This document shows, piece by piece, positions 1 through 8,111 of a stretch of DNA of 64,000 nucleotides. Within the stretch, counting starts at the first letter, position 1. Every line of letters starts with the position of its first letter. Source of the DNA: Streptomyces sp. SM11 (GTDB lineage: Bacteria; Actinomycetota; Actinomycetes; Streptomycetales; Streptomycetaceae); assembly GCF_002910905.1 (NCBI RefSeq), contig NZ_NEUE01000143.1, positions 1-64,000 on the forward strand. Reading direction: 5' to 3'. The position numbers were made by a program, and so were the translations under genes. The notes under the pieces are model-generated. The model was not told the origin of the DNA. It was given only the letters and a program-made list of their open reading frames with translations, and searched no databases.

Positions 1-2
1 TG

Positions 3-1982
3 TCGCTGGCCCGCGCCCGCGACACCTTCGGCCTGGCCCCGGCCATCGCGGTGCTCCAGGAGGAGTGGGCGGCGGCGGTCGTGGACTCCCCGGCCGCGTC
101 CGGCGGCGCCCGGCCCGAGGCCGTCGCCGCGTACCTGTTCGAGGAGCTGACGAGCGGACCCGCCGGGTTCGTCCGGTCCGCCGCGACCCGGGCGTTCCTC
201 GACGGCTTCCACCGGGCCGCCGGGCCGGACGCGTACACGGAGGACCTGGCGGCCCTCGGCGACGACCTGGCAGCCCGCCGGCAGCTCGTGGAGGGCTGGC
301 TCGCCCCGTACGCCGAGTCCACCGAGGCGGACCTCGGCGACGGCGACCTGGCGGAGGCCGTGGCGGTCGAGCTCTGCCCGGAGCTGGAGCGGTACGCGTG
401 CGACGCGCCGCTCACCGAGCGCCTGGAGGGCCTCCTCGGCGACCACCCGCGCATCGCGGGCGGCGGGGCCCTCACCGTACGGATCGACGAACTCCTCGCC
501 CGGACCGCCGGTTTCCGCGCGGAGACCGTGCCCGGCTTCCGCGCCTACCAGCGGCTGCGCACCTCCCTGGTGACCGCCGAGCGGGGCCGGCTGCGGCTGG
601 ACGACCACCGGCCGCGCGTGATGTCGGCGTTCGTCCGCAACCGGCTGCTCGACGAGGTGTACCTGCCGCTGATCGGCGACAGCCTGGCCAAGCAGCTCGG
701 CACCGCCGACGCCGACCGGCGCACCGACTCGCAGGGCATGCTGCTGCTCGTCTCGCCGCCCGGCTACGGCAAGACGACGCTCATGGAGTACGTCGCGGAC
801 CGGCTCGGCATGGTCCTCGTCAAGATCAGCGGGCCGAACCTGGGCCACGACGTGACCTCCCTCGACCCGGACCGGGCCCCGAGCGCCACCGCCCGGCAGG
901 AGATCGAGAAGATCAACTTCGCGCTGGAGGCGGGCAACAACACGCTCCTCTACCTCGACGACATCCAGCACACCTCGCCCGAACTGCTCCAGAAGTTCAT
1001 CCCGCTGTGCGACGCCACGCGCCGCATCGAGGGCGTGCGGAACGGCGAACCGCGCAGCTACGACCTGCGGGGCAAGCGGTTCGCGGTGTGCATGGCGGGC
1101 AACCCGTACACCGAGTCCGGCGAGCAGTTCCGGATCCCCGACATGCTCGCCAACCGGGCCGACGTCTGGAACCTCGGCGAGGTCCTCGGCGGCCGGGACG
1201 ACGTCTTCGCGCTGAGCTTCGTGGAGAACGCGCTGACCGCCAACCCGGTCCTCGCCCCGCTGGCCGCCCGCTCCCGGGACGACCTGGCGCTGCTGGTGCG
1301 GCTGGTGCGGCTGGCCGGCGGCACCGACCCGGCGGCCCGCGCGGAGCACCTGGAACACCCGTACAGCGCTGCCGAGCTGGACCGGATCCTGGCCGTGCTG
1401 CGCCATCTGCTCACCGCCCGGGACACCGTGCTCGCGGTGAACGCCGCGTACATCGCCTCGGCCGCGCAGACGGACGCCACGCGCACCGAACCGCCGTTCC
1501 GGCTCCAGGGCTCCTACCGCAACATGAACAAGATCGCCGAGCGGATCGTGCCCGTCATGAACGACGACGAGCTGTCCGCCGTCGTCGACGACCACTACGC
1601 GGGTGAGGCCCAGACGCTCACCACGGGGGCCGAGGCGAACCTCCTCAAGCTGGCCGCCCTGCGCGGCACGCTCACCGCCGAACAGGCCGAGCGGTGGGCG
1701 GCGATCACCGCCTCCTACGTCCGCACGCAGGCCCTCGGCGGGCCGGACGGCGACCCGATGACCCGGGCGGTGGCCGCGCTCGGACTGCTCGCGGACCGGA
1801 TCGCGGCGGTGGAGACGGCGATCCAGCGGGCGGCGGACCCCCGCCACCTGCTGGCGGGGCCGCCTGCCTCGGCGAACCCGTCGGCCACAGCGAACGACCG
1901 GGCCTCCGTGAACCCGCCCGGCGCGGTGAACCACCAGGCCACGCCCGACCGTCGTGCGAAGATCACCAGCACTCCACACTGA
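3..1982 (+). CDS. Large AAA-family ATPase (DNA-repair-ATPase-like), C-terminal part, 5' truncated
   Basis: The reading frame is open to the left edge, so this is the C-terminal part of a longer protein (about 659 residues visible). A GTG at 51 is available but nothing marks it as the real start. The visible part holds an AAA core: Walker A SPPGYGKTTL near visible residue 250, Walker B LLYLDDIQ near residue 315, then a sensor-like stretch VCMAGNPYTESGEQFRIPDMLANR typical of MoxR/dynein-type AAA proteins. The last 40 residues are low-complexity Ala/Pro/Asn. From memory, streptomycetes carry a very long protein annotated as DNA repair ATPase with this architecture, but its biochemical role is not established. 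The channel-like gene follows 30 bp downstream with its own ribosome binding site GGAAGGA, so co-transcription is likely. Confidence 0.75.
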   Translation, partial: SLARARDTFGLAPAIAVLQEEWAAAVVDSPAASGGARPEAVAAYLFEELTSGPAGFVRSAATRAFLDGFHRAAGPDAYTEDLAALGDDLAARRQLVEGWLAPYAESTEADLGDGDLAEAVAVELCPELERYACDAPLTERLEGLLGDHPRIAGGGALTVRIDELLARTAGFRAETVPGFRAYQRLRTSLVTAERGRLRLDDHRPRVMSAFVRNRLLDEVYLPLIGDSLAKQLGTADADRRTDSQGMLLLVSPPGYGKTTLMEYVADRLGMVLVKISGPNLGHDVTSLDPDRAPSATARQEIEKINFALEAGNNTLLYLDDIQHTSPELLQKFIPLCDATRRIEGVRNGEPRSYDLRGKRFAVCMAGNPYTESGEQFRIPDMLANRADVWNLGEVLGGRDDVFALSFVENALTANPVLAPLAARSRDDLALLVRLVRLAGGTDPAARAEHLEHPYSAAELDRILAVLRHLLTARDTVLAVNAAYIASAAQTDATRTEPPFRLQGSYRNMNKIAERIVPVMNDDELSAVVDDHYAGEAQTLTTGAEANLLKLAALRGTLTAEQAERWAAITASYVRTQALGGPDGDPMTRAVAALGLLADRIAAVETAIQRAADPRHLLAGPPASANPSATANDRASVNPPGAVNHQATPDRRAKITSTPH

Positions 1983-2012
1983 TCGGGAAGACCGAGCCGG
2001 AAGGATCACGGC

Positions 2013-4031
2013 ATGCTGGGTTTCGTGCCTCCACTTCCTCAGCAACCGGGACGCCCGCCGTCCACCGGCCACATGATCGTCTGCGGTGACGACGCCCTGG
2101 CGCGCCGCCTCGCCGTGGAGCTGCGCTTCGTCTACGGGGAACGGGTCACCCTGCTCCTGCCCCCGGGCCGGGACGCGAGCGGCCCCGAGACGCCGCTGAC
2201 CCAACGGGGGCGAGCAGCAGCCCTGTTCGGCCGGATGTCGGCGGCGATGAGCCGCGCGGGCAACGGCGGCGGGGCCACCGGCGACGGGTCGGCCGGCGGC
2301 AGCGGCGACACCAACTCCGGGGTCGAGGCCGTCCGCATCATGGAGGCTCCCGAGCCCTCCGACGACGTCCTGGAGGAGGCGGGCGTCGACCGGGCCGCCG
2401 CCCTCGCGCTCGTCTACGACGACGACGAGCGCAACATCCGCGCCGCCCTGACCGCCCGCCGCCTCAACCCCCGGCTGCGGCTGGTGATCCGGCTCTACAA
2501 CCGCAAGCTGGGGCTCCACCTGGAGGAGCTGCTCGACCAGGCGGCGGCCGTCGCCATGCCCGGCATCGACCCGGCGCTGCTGGACGCCTCCACCACCGTC
2601 CTGTCCGACGCCGACACCGCGGCCCCGGCCCTCGCCGCCACCGCCCTGACCGGCAGCAGCAAGATCATCCAGGCCGAGGGCCTGCTCCTGCGCGCCGCCG
2701 AACGCCCCCCGCCCCGCCCCGGCGAGACGGCCGACCCCGGCCTGTGCACCCTGGCCCTGCTCTCCTCCACCACCAACGACCCGGCGGGCGCGGAGGGTTC
2801 GGAAAGCAGTGGCGACGAGGCCCCGCAACTGCTGCCCGACGAGAGCGCCGTAGCCGCCGCGACCAGCCGGGGCACGGTGGTCCTCGAAACGGTCAGCCGG
2901 GCCGAGCCGGACCGTCCGGCCACCCGCATGGGCGGCAGGGGCGCCCCGCTCTCCCAGGTCTTCTCCCGCAGGCTCCGCTGGTCGGCCCTCGGCGTCGCGG
3001 TCGCCGCGCTCGCCCTGGTGATCGCCTCGCTCCTGACCACCGAGGACACGGCGATCCACTCCACCTACCTGACCCTGCTCGACCTGCTGGGCATGAACGA
3101 CCCGGCGGAGGGCGCCCCGCCGGCCCGGCAGATCATCCAGCTCCTCTCCGGCATCGCCGGGCTGCTCCTGCTCCCGCTGCTGCTCGCCGCCGTCCTGGAG
3201 GCGTTCGGCACCCTGCGCACCGCCTCCTCGCTGCGCCGCCCGCCGCGCGGTCTGTCGGGGCACGTGGTGCTGCTGGGGCTCGGCAAGATCGGTACGCGGG
3301 TCCTCGTACGGCTCCGCGAACTCGACATCCCCGTGGTCGTCGTCGAGGACGACCCCGACGCGCGCGGCATCCCGCTGGCCCGCTCCATGCACGTGCCGAC
3401 CGTCATCGGCGACGTCACCCAGGAAGGCGTCCTCGAAGCGGCCAAGATCCGCCGCGCCCGCGCCCTCCTCGCCCTCACCAGCATCGACACCACGAACCTG
3501 GAAGCGGCCCTGTACGCCCGTTCGGTGAAGCCGGACCTGAGGGTGGCGCTGCGGCTGTACGACGACGAGTTCGCCACCGCCGTCTACCGCACCCTGCGCA
3601 CCGCGCATCCCGGAGCCCTGACCCGCTCCCGCTCGGTCTCCCATCTGGCCGCCCCGTCCTTCGCGGGCGCCATGATGGGCCGCCAGATCCTCGGCGCGAT
3701 CCCGGTCGAGCGCAAGGTCATGCTCTTCGCGGCCCTGGAGGTCGCGGGGCACCCGCAGTTGGAGGGCCGCACGGTCGAGCAGGCGTTCCGGGCGGGCGCC
3801 TGGCGGGTCCTGGCCATCGACGCCACCCCGCCCGGCGACCGCGCCCCCGACCTCGCCGCCCCCCTGCCGTTCGACCCGGAGGGCGACGCGACGCCGCAGC
3901 CGTCCGGCCTTGTCTGGGATCTGCACCCCGGCTATGTCCTGCGCGGCCAGGACCGGGTGGTGATCGCCGCCACCCGCCGGGGGCTCGCGGAGCTGCTGCG
4001 GCGGCAGCGGTCGGTGGTGCCGAGGCAGTAG
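2013..4031 (+). CDS. Membrane protein with two TrkA-N/RCK-type NAD-binding domains
   Basis: 672 aa. An N-terminal Rossmann-like RCK domain (about residues 18-210, starting HMIVCGDDALARRLAVEL) is followed by a Ser/Gly linker and two membrane helices near 325-345 and 370-395. A second RCK_N domain begins around 412 with the dinucleotide motif GLGKIGTRV and the acidic strand end VVVVEDD. This resembles regulators or channels of the K+ transport (TrkA/CASTOR-POLLUX-like) families, in which RCK domains gate an ion pathway by binding NAD or nucleotides. The loop between the two helices lacks a T-x-G-Y-G-D selectivity filter, so ion selectivity cannot be predicted. The start is supported by GGAAGGA 10 bp upstream. 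It is probably co-transcribed with the preceding ATPase. Substrate unknown. Confidence 0.75.
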   Translation: MLGFVPPLPQQPGRPPSTGHMIVCGDDALARRLAVELRFVYGERVTLLLPPGRDASGPETPLTQRGRAAALFGRMSAAMSRAGNGGGATGDGSAGGSGDTNSGVEAVRIMEAPEPSDDVLEEAGVDRAAALALVYDDDERNIRAALTARRLNPRLRLVIRLYNRKLGLHLEELLDQAAAVAMPGIDPALLDASTTVLSDADTAAPALAATALTGSSKIIQAEGLLLRAAERPPPRPGETADPGLCTLALLSSTTNDPAGAEGSESSGDEAPQLLPDESAVAAATSRGTVVLETVSRAEPDRPATRMGGRGAPLSQVFSRRLRWSALGVAVAALALVIASLLTTEDTAIHSTYLTLLDLLGMNDPAEGAPPARQIIQLLSGIAGLLLLPLLLAAVLEAFGTLRTASSLRRPPRGLSGHVVLLGLGKIGTRVLVRLRELDIPVVVVEDDPDARGIPLARSMHVPTVIGDVTQEGVLEAAKIRRARALLALTSIDTTNLEAALYARSVKPDLRVALRLYDDEFATAVYRTLRTAHPGALTRSRSVSHLAAPSFAGAMMGRQILGAIPVERKVMLFAALEVAGHPQLEGRTVEQAFRAGAWRVLAIDATPPGDRAPDLAAPLPFDPEGDATPQPSGLVWDLHPGYVLRGQDRVVIAATRRGLAELLRRQRSVVPRQ

Positions 4032-4090
4032 GGCCCGGCCGGGCGCCTGCACCAAGTGCCAGGCCGGGGCGTGCCTGGCGGGGGTACCTG

Positions 4091-4142
4091 TGCCAGATGC
4101 CTGTGCCAGATGCCTATGTGGGGTGCCTGTGCCAGGTGCCTG
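4091..4142. repeat. Four tandem 13-bp units
   Basis: Units at 4091-4103 and 4104-4116 (TGCCAGATGCCTG and TGCCAGATGCCTA), 4117-4129 (TGTGGGGTGCCTG) and 4130-4142 (TGCCAGGTGCCTG) follow each other exactly. The array lies between the convergent RCK gene and trpS. Related words such as TGCCAAGTGCCTA continue to about 4165. No gene is apparent in 4032-4203. Confidence 0.8.
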
Positions 4143-4203
4143 GCCGGAGTTCCCATGCCAAGTGCCTATGCGGGCACCCCGGCCGGGGTGCCCGCGCGGG
4201 CGG

Positions 4204-5259
4204 CTACCGGAAGGTGCCCATCGCCTCGCGCACCTCCTCCAGGGTCCGCTCCGCGACCGCGTTCGCCCGTTCGTTGCCCTCCCGCAGCACGGACCGTACG
4301 TACGTCAGGTCCGCCGCGTACTCCGCCCGGCGGGCGCGTACGGGGGCGAGGTGGGCGTTGACCGCCTCGGTCACCGTCCGCTTGAGCGCGGCCGAACCGC
4401 CGTCGCCGGTCTCCGCCGCGACCTCGTGCGGGTCCCGGTCCAGGCAGAGGGCGGCCAGCAGCACGAGCGAGGAGACGCCGGGCCGGCGCTCGGGGTCGTA
4501 GCTGATGTGCCGGTCGGCGTCCGTCGTCGCGCCCTTGATCAGACGGGCCGTCTCGTCGGCGGTGGCGGAGAGTGGGACGGAGTTGGCGCGGCTCTTGCTC
4601 ATCTTGCCGCCGTCGGTGCCGAGCAGCAGGGGTGCGGCGGAGAGCAGTGCGTCCGGTTCCGGGAAGACCTGCCCGTACCGCTCGTTGAAGCGGCGGGCGA
4701 TGGTCCGGGTGAGTTCGACGTGCGGCAGCTGGTCCTGGCCGACGGGGACCACGTCGCCCTTGCAGAAGAGGATGTCGGCTGCCTGGTGCGCCGGGTACGT
4801 GTACATCAGCCCGCTGACCGAGGACTGCCGCGAGTGCGCGATCTCGTCCTTGACCGTGGGGTTGCGGCCCAGCTCCGCGACGGAGACGAGGCTCAGGAAG
4901 GGCAGCAGGAGCTGGTTGAGCGCGGGGACGGCACTGTGGTTGAAGACGGTGCTCCGTGCCGGGTCGATACCGAGGGCCAGGTAGTCGAGCAGCAGCCCGT
5001 CCGTGTACTCCTGGAGCCGCTCTGCGGTGTCCCGGTCGGTGAGCACCTGGTAGTCGGCGATCAGGACGAACACGTCCACACCGAGGTCCTGGAGGCGGAC
5101 CCGGTTGCGCAGGGTGCCGAAGTAGTGCCCGAGGTGCAGGCGGCCGGTGGGGCGGTCGCCGGTGAGGACCCGGAAGCGGGCGGGGTCCCGGGTCAGCTGC
5201 TGCTCCAGCTCGGCACTGCGGCGCTCGGCGGGGGTAGGTGCGGGTGTGGTGGTGGTCAT
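4204..5259 (-). CDS. trpS: Tryptophanyl-tRNA synthetase, probably the attenuator-controlled auxiliary type
   Basis: 351 aa class I aminoacyl-tRNA synthetase that charges tRNA-Trp. The HIGH-like signature reads RLHLGHYFG and the KMSKS signature is present exactly (KMSKSRANS). The ATG at 5259 is preceded by GAGGAGAG and begins MTTTTPAPTP; an in-frame GTG further upstream (5454) would translate through the attenuator hairpin and is rejected. Upstream lies a 13-codon leader with two adjacent Trp codons and a terminator hairpin, so expression should rise when charged tRNA-Trp is scarce. S. coelicolor has two TrpRS genes, and the indolmycin-resistant TrpRS1 was reported to be controlled by ribosome-mediated transcription attenuation. 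This gene fits that type, but resistance is inferred from the leader only. Confidence 0.95.
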   Translation of the reverse strand: MTTTTPAPTPAERRSAELEQQLTRDPARFRVLTGDRPTGRLHLGHYFGTLRNRVRLQDLGVDVFVLIADYQVLTDRDTAERLQEYTDGLLLDYLALGIDPARSTVFNHSAVPALNQLLLPFLSLVSVAELGRNPTVKDEIAHSRQSSVSGLMYTYPAHQAADILFCKGDVVPVGQDQLPHVELTRTIARRFNERYGQVFPEPDALLSAAPLLLGTDGGKMSKSRANSVPLSATADETARLIKGATTDADRHISYDPERRPGVSSLVLLAALCLDRDPHEVAAETGDGGSAALKRTVTEAVNAHLAPVRARRAEYAADLTYVRSVLREGNERANAVAERTLEEVREAMGTFR

Positions 5260-5371
5260 GGGTCTGGTCTCTCCTCGCGTGGGTGGATGCGTGGAGGACG
5301 GCCCCGCCGGTGAGCGCCGCTGCGCTTCGTCTCCGTGTCCGTGCCGTACGAGGTGCCGTACGAGGGCAGCG

Positions 5372-5399
5372 AAAAGGGCCGTCCATGTCGAACGGCCCT
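5372..5399 (-). terminator. trpS attenuator (intrinsic terminator hairpin)
   Basis: On the minus strand a stem AGGGCCGT / ACGGCCCT with a 9-nt loop is followed directly by TTTT. It lies between the Trp leader peptide and trpS. A competing helix is possible: segment GCGGCC just after the leader stop can pair with GGCCGT of the terminator's 5' arm, while GGAGCG of the same segment can pair with CGCTCC at the Trp codons. This gives the 1:2 / 2:3 / 3:4 layout of classical attenuators. Confidence 0.85.
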
Positions 5400-5426
5400 G
5401 GTTCCGTGCAGATGCTGTGGCCGCTC

Positions 5427-5468
5427 CTATGAGGAGCGCCACCAGTTTCGGCACGGGACGGAGGTCAT
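5427..5468 (-). CDS. trpS leader peptide with tandem Trp codons
   Basis: ATG at 5468 to TAG at 5427 encodes MTSVPCRNWWRSS (13 aa). The two adjacent TGG codons sit on the 5' arm of a hairpin whose 3' arm can also disrupt the trpS terminator. No Shine-Dalgarno sequence precedes the ATG. A TATGCT box ends six bases before it, which would place the transcript start at or next to the ATG (leaderless). The peptide itself is probably only a sensor of tRNA-Trp charging. Confidence 0.85.
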   Translation of the reverse strand: MTSVPCRNWWRSS

Positions 5469-5474
5469 GGCGTC

Positions 5475-5480
5475 AGCATA
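5475..5480 (-). promoter_or_regulatory. Candidate -10 box for the trpS leader transcript
   Basis: TATGCT on the minus strand, spaced six bases from the leader ATG. No convincing -35 hexamer is visible 16-18 bp upstream, so readthrough from the DUF6126 gene is an alternative source of the transcript. Confidence 0.45.
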
Positions 5481-5513
5481 CCGGCCACGGGCCCGGCGCG
5501 GAGGCGGTCCGCG

Positions 5514-5654
5514 CTACTTCGGGGCGTGCCCGCCCACGTAGAAGAGGAGCCAGATGAACCCGGCGAGCAGGTGCGTCGCGAAGACATAGACGAAGACGCG
5601 CAGGAACACCCCGCGCGCCTTCCACTCCTCGCTGTTGCTCTCCCGCTCGCCCAC
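5514..5654 (-). CDS. DUF6126-like membrane micro-protein
   Basis: 46 aa from GTG 5654. A charged N-terminus (GERESNSEEWKAR) is followed by one hydrophobic helix spanning VFLRVFVYVFATHLLAGFIW and on to LLFYVG, and a short tail GGHAPK. The pattern matches the small actinobacterial DUF6126 proteins, of unknown function, predicted to sit in the membrane with one helix. It lies 45 bp upstream of the trpS leader on the same strand, so its transcription may run into the attenuator. The start choice rests on reading frame and family length; GGGACG upstream is a weak ribosome site. Confidence 0.75.
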   Translation of the reverse strand: MGERESNSEEWKARGVFLRVFVYVFATHLLAGFIWLLFYVGGHAPK

Positions 5655-5730
5655 CGTCCCAGGATACGCGCGACCCGCGAGGGCGCGGCCGCGTGGAATA
5701 GGACGGAGGGGGGTCCCGTTGTAGGGTGTA

Positions 5731-5749
5731 GTTCAACGTTCAACCAAAT
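5731..5749 (+). promoter_or_regulatory. Candidate operator shared with the pirin promoter
   Basis: GTTCAACGTTCAACCAAAT, a direct repeat of GTTCAAC plus CAAAT, 48 bp upstream of the luciferase-like gene. The pirin promoter carries a 16/19 identical sequence at 32694-32712 on the minus strand. A TAGGGT at 5722-5727 could be a -10 box that the motif would overlap downstream. Confidence 0.5.
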
Positions 5750-5797
5750 CGGTCAGGATCTCCGGCCCTCCGGCCGGGACGCAGGAAGGCGGACGCC

Positions 5798-6889
5798 ATG
5801 CAGTTCGGGATCTTCACCGTCGGGGACGTCACGACCGACCCGACCACCGGCCGGCCCCCCACCGAGAACGAGCGGATCAAGGCGACCCTGGCCATCGCGC
5901 AGAAGGCCGAGGAAGTCGGCCTGGACGTCTTCGCGACCGGCGAGCACCACAACCCGCCGTTCGTCCCGTCCTCCCCGACGACGACCCTCGGCTACCTCGC
6001 CGCCCGCACCGAGAAGCTGATCCTGTCCACCTCCACCACGCTGATCACCACCAACGACCCGGTGAAGATCGCCGAGGACTACGCCACCCTCCAGCACCTC
6101 GCGGACGGCCGCGTCGACCTGATGATGGGCCGGGGCAACACCGGACCGGTCTACCCCTGGTTCGGCAAGGACATCCGCCAGGGCATCCCGATGGCCATCG
6201 AGAACTACGCCCTGCTGCACAAGCTGTGGCGCGAGGACGTCGTGGACTGGGAGGGCAAGTTCCGTACGCCGCTCCAGTCCTTCACCGCCACCCCGCGCCC
6301 GCTGGACGGCGTCCCGCCGTTCGTCTGGCACGGCTCCATCCGCTCCCCCGAGATCGCCGAGCAGGCCGCGTACTACGGCGACGGCTTCTTCCACAACAAC
6401 ATCTTCTGGCCCATGGAGCACACGAGGAAGATGGTCGACCTCTACCGGCGCCGCTACGCCCACTACGGGCACGGCACCGCCGAACAGGCCATCGTCGGGC
6501 TCGGCGGCCAGGTGTTCATGCGCAGGAACTCGCAGGACGCGGTACGGGAGTTCCGCCCGTACTTCGACAACGCGCCGGTCTACGGCCACGGCCCGTCCCT
6601 GGAGGACTTCACCCGCGAGACCCCGCTGACCGTGGGCTCCCCGCAGGAGGTCATCGAGCGGACGCTGACGTTCCGGGACGAGGTCGGCGACTACCAGCGC
6701 CAGCTGTTCCTGATGGACCACGCGGGGCTCCCGCTGAAGACGGTCCTGGAGCAGCTCGACCTCCTCGGCGAGGAGGTCGTGCCGGTGCTGCGCAAGGAGT
6801 TCGCCAGCCTGCGGCCGACCGGCGTGCCGGAATCCGCGCCCGTCCACCCGGCGGTCGCCGCCGCCCGAGCCGCTGGAAAGGAGGCCTGA
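5798..6889 (+). CDS. Luciferase-like flavin-dependent monooxygenase (LLM class)
   Basis: 363 aa. An F420/FMNH2-type luciferase-like (beta/alpha)8 barrel: N-terminal MQFGIFTVGDV, the conserved stretch EKLILSTSTTLITTNDPVKIAEDYATLQHLADGR in its usual place, and GRGNTGPVYPWFGKD. The length fits the group that pairs with a dedicated NADPH-FMN reductase, and that partner starts 5 bp downstream, so the two probably work as a two-component monooxygenase with the reductase supplying FMNH2. The substrate is not predictable. The ATG at 5798 has GCAGGAAGG upstream. A possible operator (5731-5749) lies in the promoter region. Confidence 0.88.
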   Translation: MQFGIFTVGDVTTDPTTGRPPTENERIKATLAIAQKAEEVGLDVFATGEHHNPPFVPSSPTTTLGYLAARTEKLILSTSTTLITTNDPVKIAEDYATLQHLADGRVDLMMGRGNTGPVYPWFGKDIRQGIPMAIENYALLHKLWREDVVDWEGKFRTPLQSFTATPRPLDGVPPFVWHGSIRSPEIAEQAAYYGDGFFHNNIFWPMEHTRKMVDLYRRRYAHYGHGTAEQAIVGLGGQVFMRRNSQDAVREFRPYFDNAPVYGHGPSLEDFTRETPLTVGSPQEVIERTLTFRDEVGDYQRQLFLMDHAGLPLKTVLEQLDLLGEEVVPVLRKEFASLRPTGVPESAPVHPAVAAARAAGKEA

Positions 6890-6894
6890 GCCCG

Positions 6895-7554
6895 ATGTTC
6901 GCCACCACGCCCCTGCGCATCGTCGCCGTCTCGGCCGGGCTCAGTCAGCCGTCCTCGACCCGGCTGCTGGCCGACCGGCTGGCCGCCGCCGCCCGCGAGC
7001 GCCTCGCGGCCGAGCAGGACCGGAACGTCGAGGTCCAGGTCGTCGAGGTCCGCGACCTCGCCGTGGACATCGCCCACCACCTGCTCAGCGGCTTCCCCTC
7101 GGCCGCGCTGCGGGAAGCGATCGACGCGGTGACGGAGGCCGACGGGCTGATCGCCGTGACGCCGGTGTTCACCGCCTCGTACAGCGGGCTGTTCAAGTCG
7201 TTCTTCGACCTGATCGACAACACCTCACTGACCGGCAAGCCCGTCGTGATCGCCGCGACGGGCGGCACGGCCCGGCACTCGCTGGTCCTGGAGCACGCGC
7301 TGCGCCCGCTCTTCGCCTACCTGCGGGCCGTCACCGTGCCCACCTCCGTCTACGCGGCGTCGGAGGACTGGGGCTCCTCGGGCGACGCGTACACCGAGGG
7401 TCTGCCGTCCCGGATCCGGCGCGCGGGTGGCGAGCTGGCCTCCGCCGTCCTCGGCCGTACGGTCTCCGGGGCCTCGCGGGCCCCGGGCCTGGACGACGGG
7501 GAGGACGCGGTCGTCCCCGTCGAGCAGCAGCTCGCGGACCTGCGGCTGGACTGA
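6895..7554 (+). CDS. NADPH-dependent FMN reductase partner of the luciferase-like enzyme
   Basis: 219 aa flavodoxin-fold reductase. The N-terminus has the phosphate-binding loop VSAGLSQPSSTRLLA and the middle carries the family strand-loop GLIAVTPVFTASYSGLFKSFFDLID, followed by GKPVVIAATGG. ATG 6895 is preceded by a strong ribosome site GGAAAGGAGG that overlaps the end of the monooxygenase gene, so the pair is an operon. It should reduce FMN with NAD(P)H for the upstream oxygenase. Confidence 0.88.
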   Translation: MFATTPLRIVAVSAGLSQPSSTRLLADRLAAAARERLAAEQDRNVEVQVVEVRDLAVDIAHHLLSGFPSAALREAIDAVTEADGLIAVTPVFTASYSGLFKSFFDLIDNTSLTGKPVVIAATGGTARHSLVLEHALRPLFAYLRAVTVPTSVYAASEDWGSSGDAYTEGLPSRIRRAGGELASAVLGRTVSGASRAPGLDDGEDAVVPVEQQLADLRLD

Positions 7555-7586
7555 GACGAGCGAGGGCGGGTGGGTCGGAGCGGAGT

Positions 7587-7608
7587 GGCGGTGGGCCGGG
7601 CCACCGCC
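7587..7608 (+). terminator. Probable terminator of the monooxygenase operon
   Basis: GGCGGTGG and CCACCGCC form an 8-bp perfect stem with a 6-nt loop 33 bp after the FMN reductase stop. There is no clear T-run. Confidence 0.5.
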
Positions 7609-7688
7609 GCCGCATCGCCCCCTCTTTGTCCGATTTGATTACAGTGAGACCGGACGCTGTACCGGGCCGTACCAAGCTGGAGGCAGAT

Positions 7689-8111
7689 ATGGGCAGAATC
7701 GTTGTGGGCGTCGATGGCTCCGACCCCTCGATCAAGGCACTGCACTGGGCCGTGCGCCAGGCCGAGCTGACGGGTTCCACGGTGGAAGCCGTGAACAGCT
7801 GGGAGTACCCCGCCACCAGCTGGGCGTCGATGATGCCCGGCCTGCCGGAGGACTTCGACCCGCAGGCCCTGGCCACCGTCTCCCTCACCGAGGCGCTGGA
7901 GGAGGCTCTCGGTGCAGAGGGGGCCGCCGCGGTCAGCAAGATCGTGGTCATCGGCAATCCGGCCCAGGCCCTGCTGGACCGCGCCCAGGGCGCCGACCTG
8001 CTCGTCGTCGGGGCCCGCGGCCACACCGGCCTGAAGGCCACCCTGCTCGGCTCGGTCAGCCTCCACGTCACCCAGCACGCGCCGTGCCCGGTGACGGTCG
8101 TGCGCGACTGA
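7689..8111 (+). CDS. Universal stress protein (UspA family)
   Basis: 140 aa single UspA domain. It starts MGRIVVGVDGSDPS, the typical first strand and loop, and ends with the ATP-binding motif GARGHTGLKATLLGSVSLHVTQHAPCPVTVV (the G-2x-G-9x-G-S type). This suggests an ATP-binding Usp. ATG 7689 has CTGGAGG upstream; an in-frame GTG about 60 bp earlier lacks support. Physiological role unknown; such proteins are induced by stress or dormancy in actinobacteria. Confidence 0.9.
   Translation: MGRIVVGVDGSDPSIKALHWAVRQAELTGSTVEAVNSWEYPATSWASMMPGLPEDFDPQALATVSLTEALEEALGAEGAAAVSKIVVIGNPAQALLDRAQGADLLVVGARGHTGLKATLLGSVSLHVTQHAPCPVTVVRD

Noticed and set aside
4091-4142. Tandem repeats as a CRISPR array
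   Set aside because: Units are 13 bp and contiguous, without unique spacers; no cas genes are present.
5260-5454. Extended N-terminus of TrpRS from the GTG at 5454
   Set aside because: It would translate across the leader region and the terminator hairpin and lacks family similarity; the ATG at 5259 has a good ribosome site.
5731-5749. GTTCAAC repeats as a PHO box
   Set aside because: The repeats are 7 bp apart (not 11) and followed by an unrelated CAAAT; they do not fit PhoP site phase.
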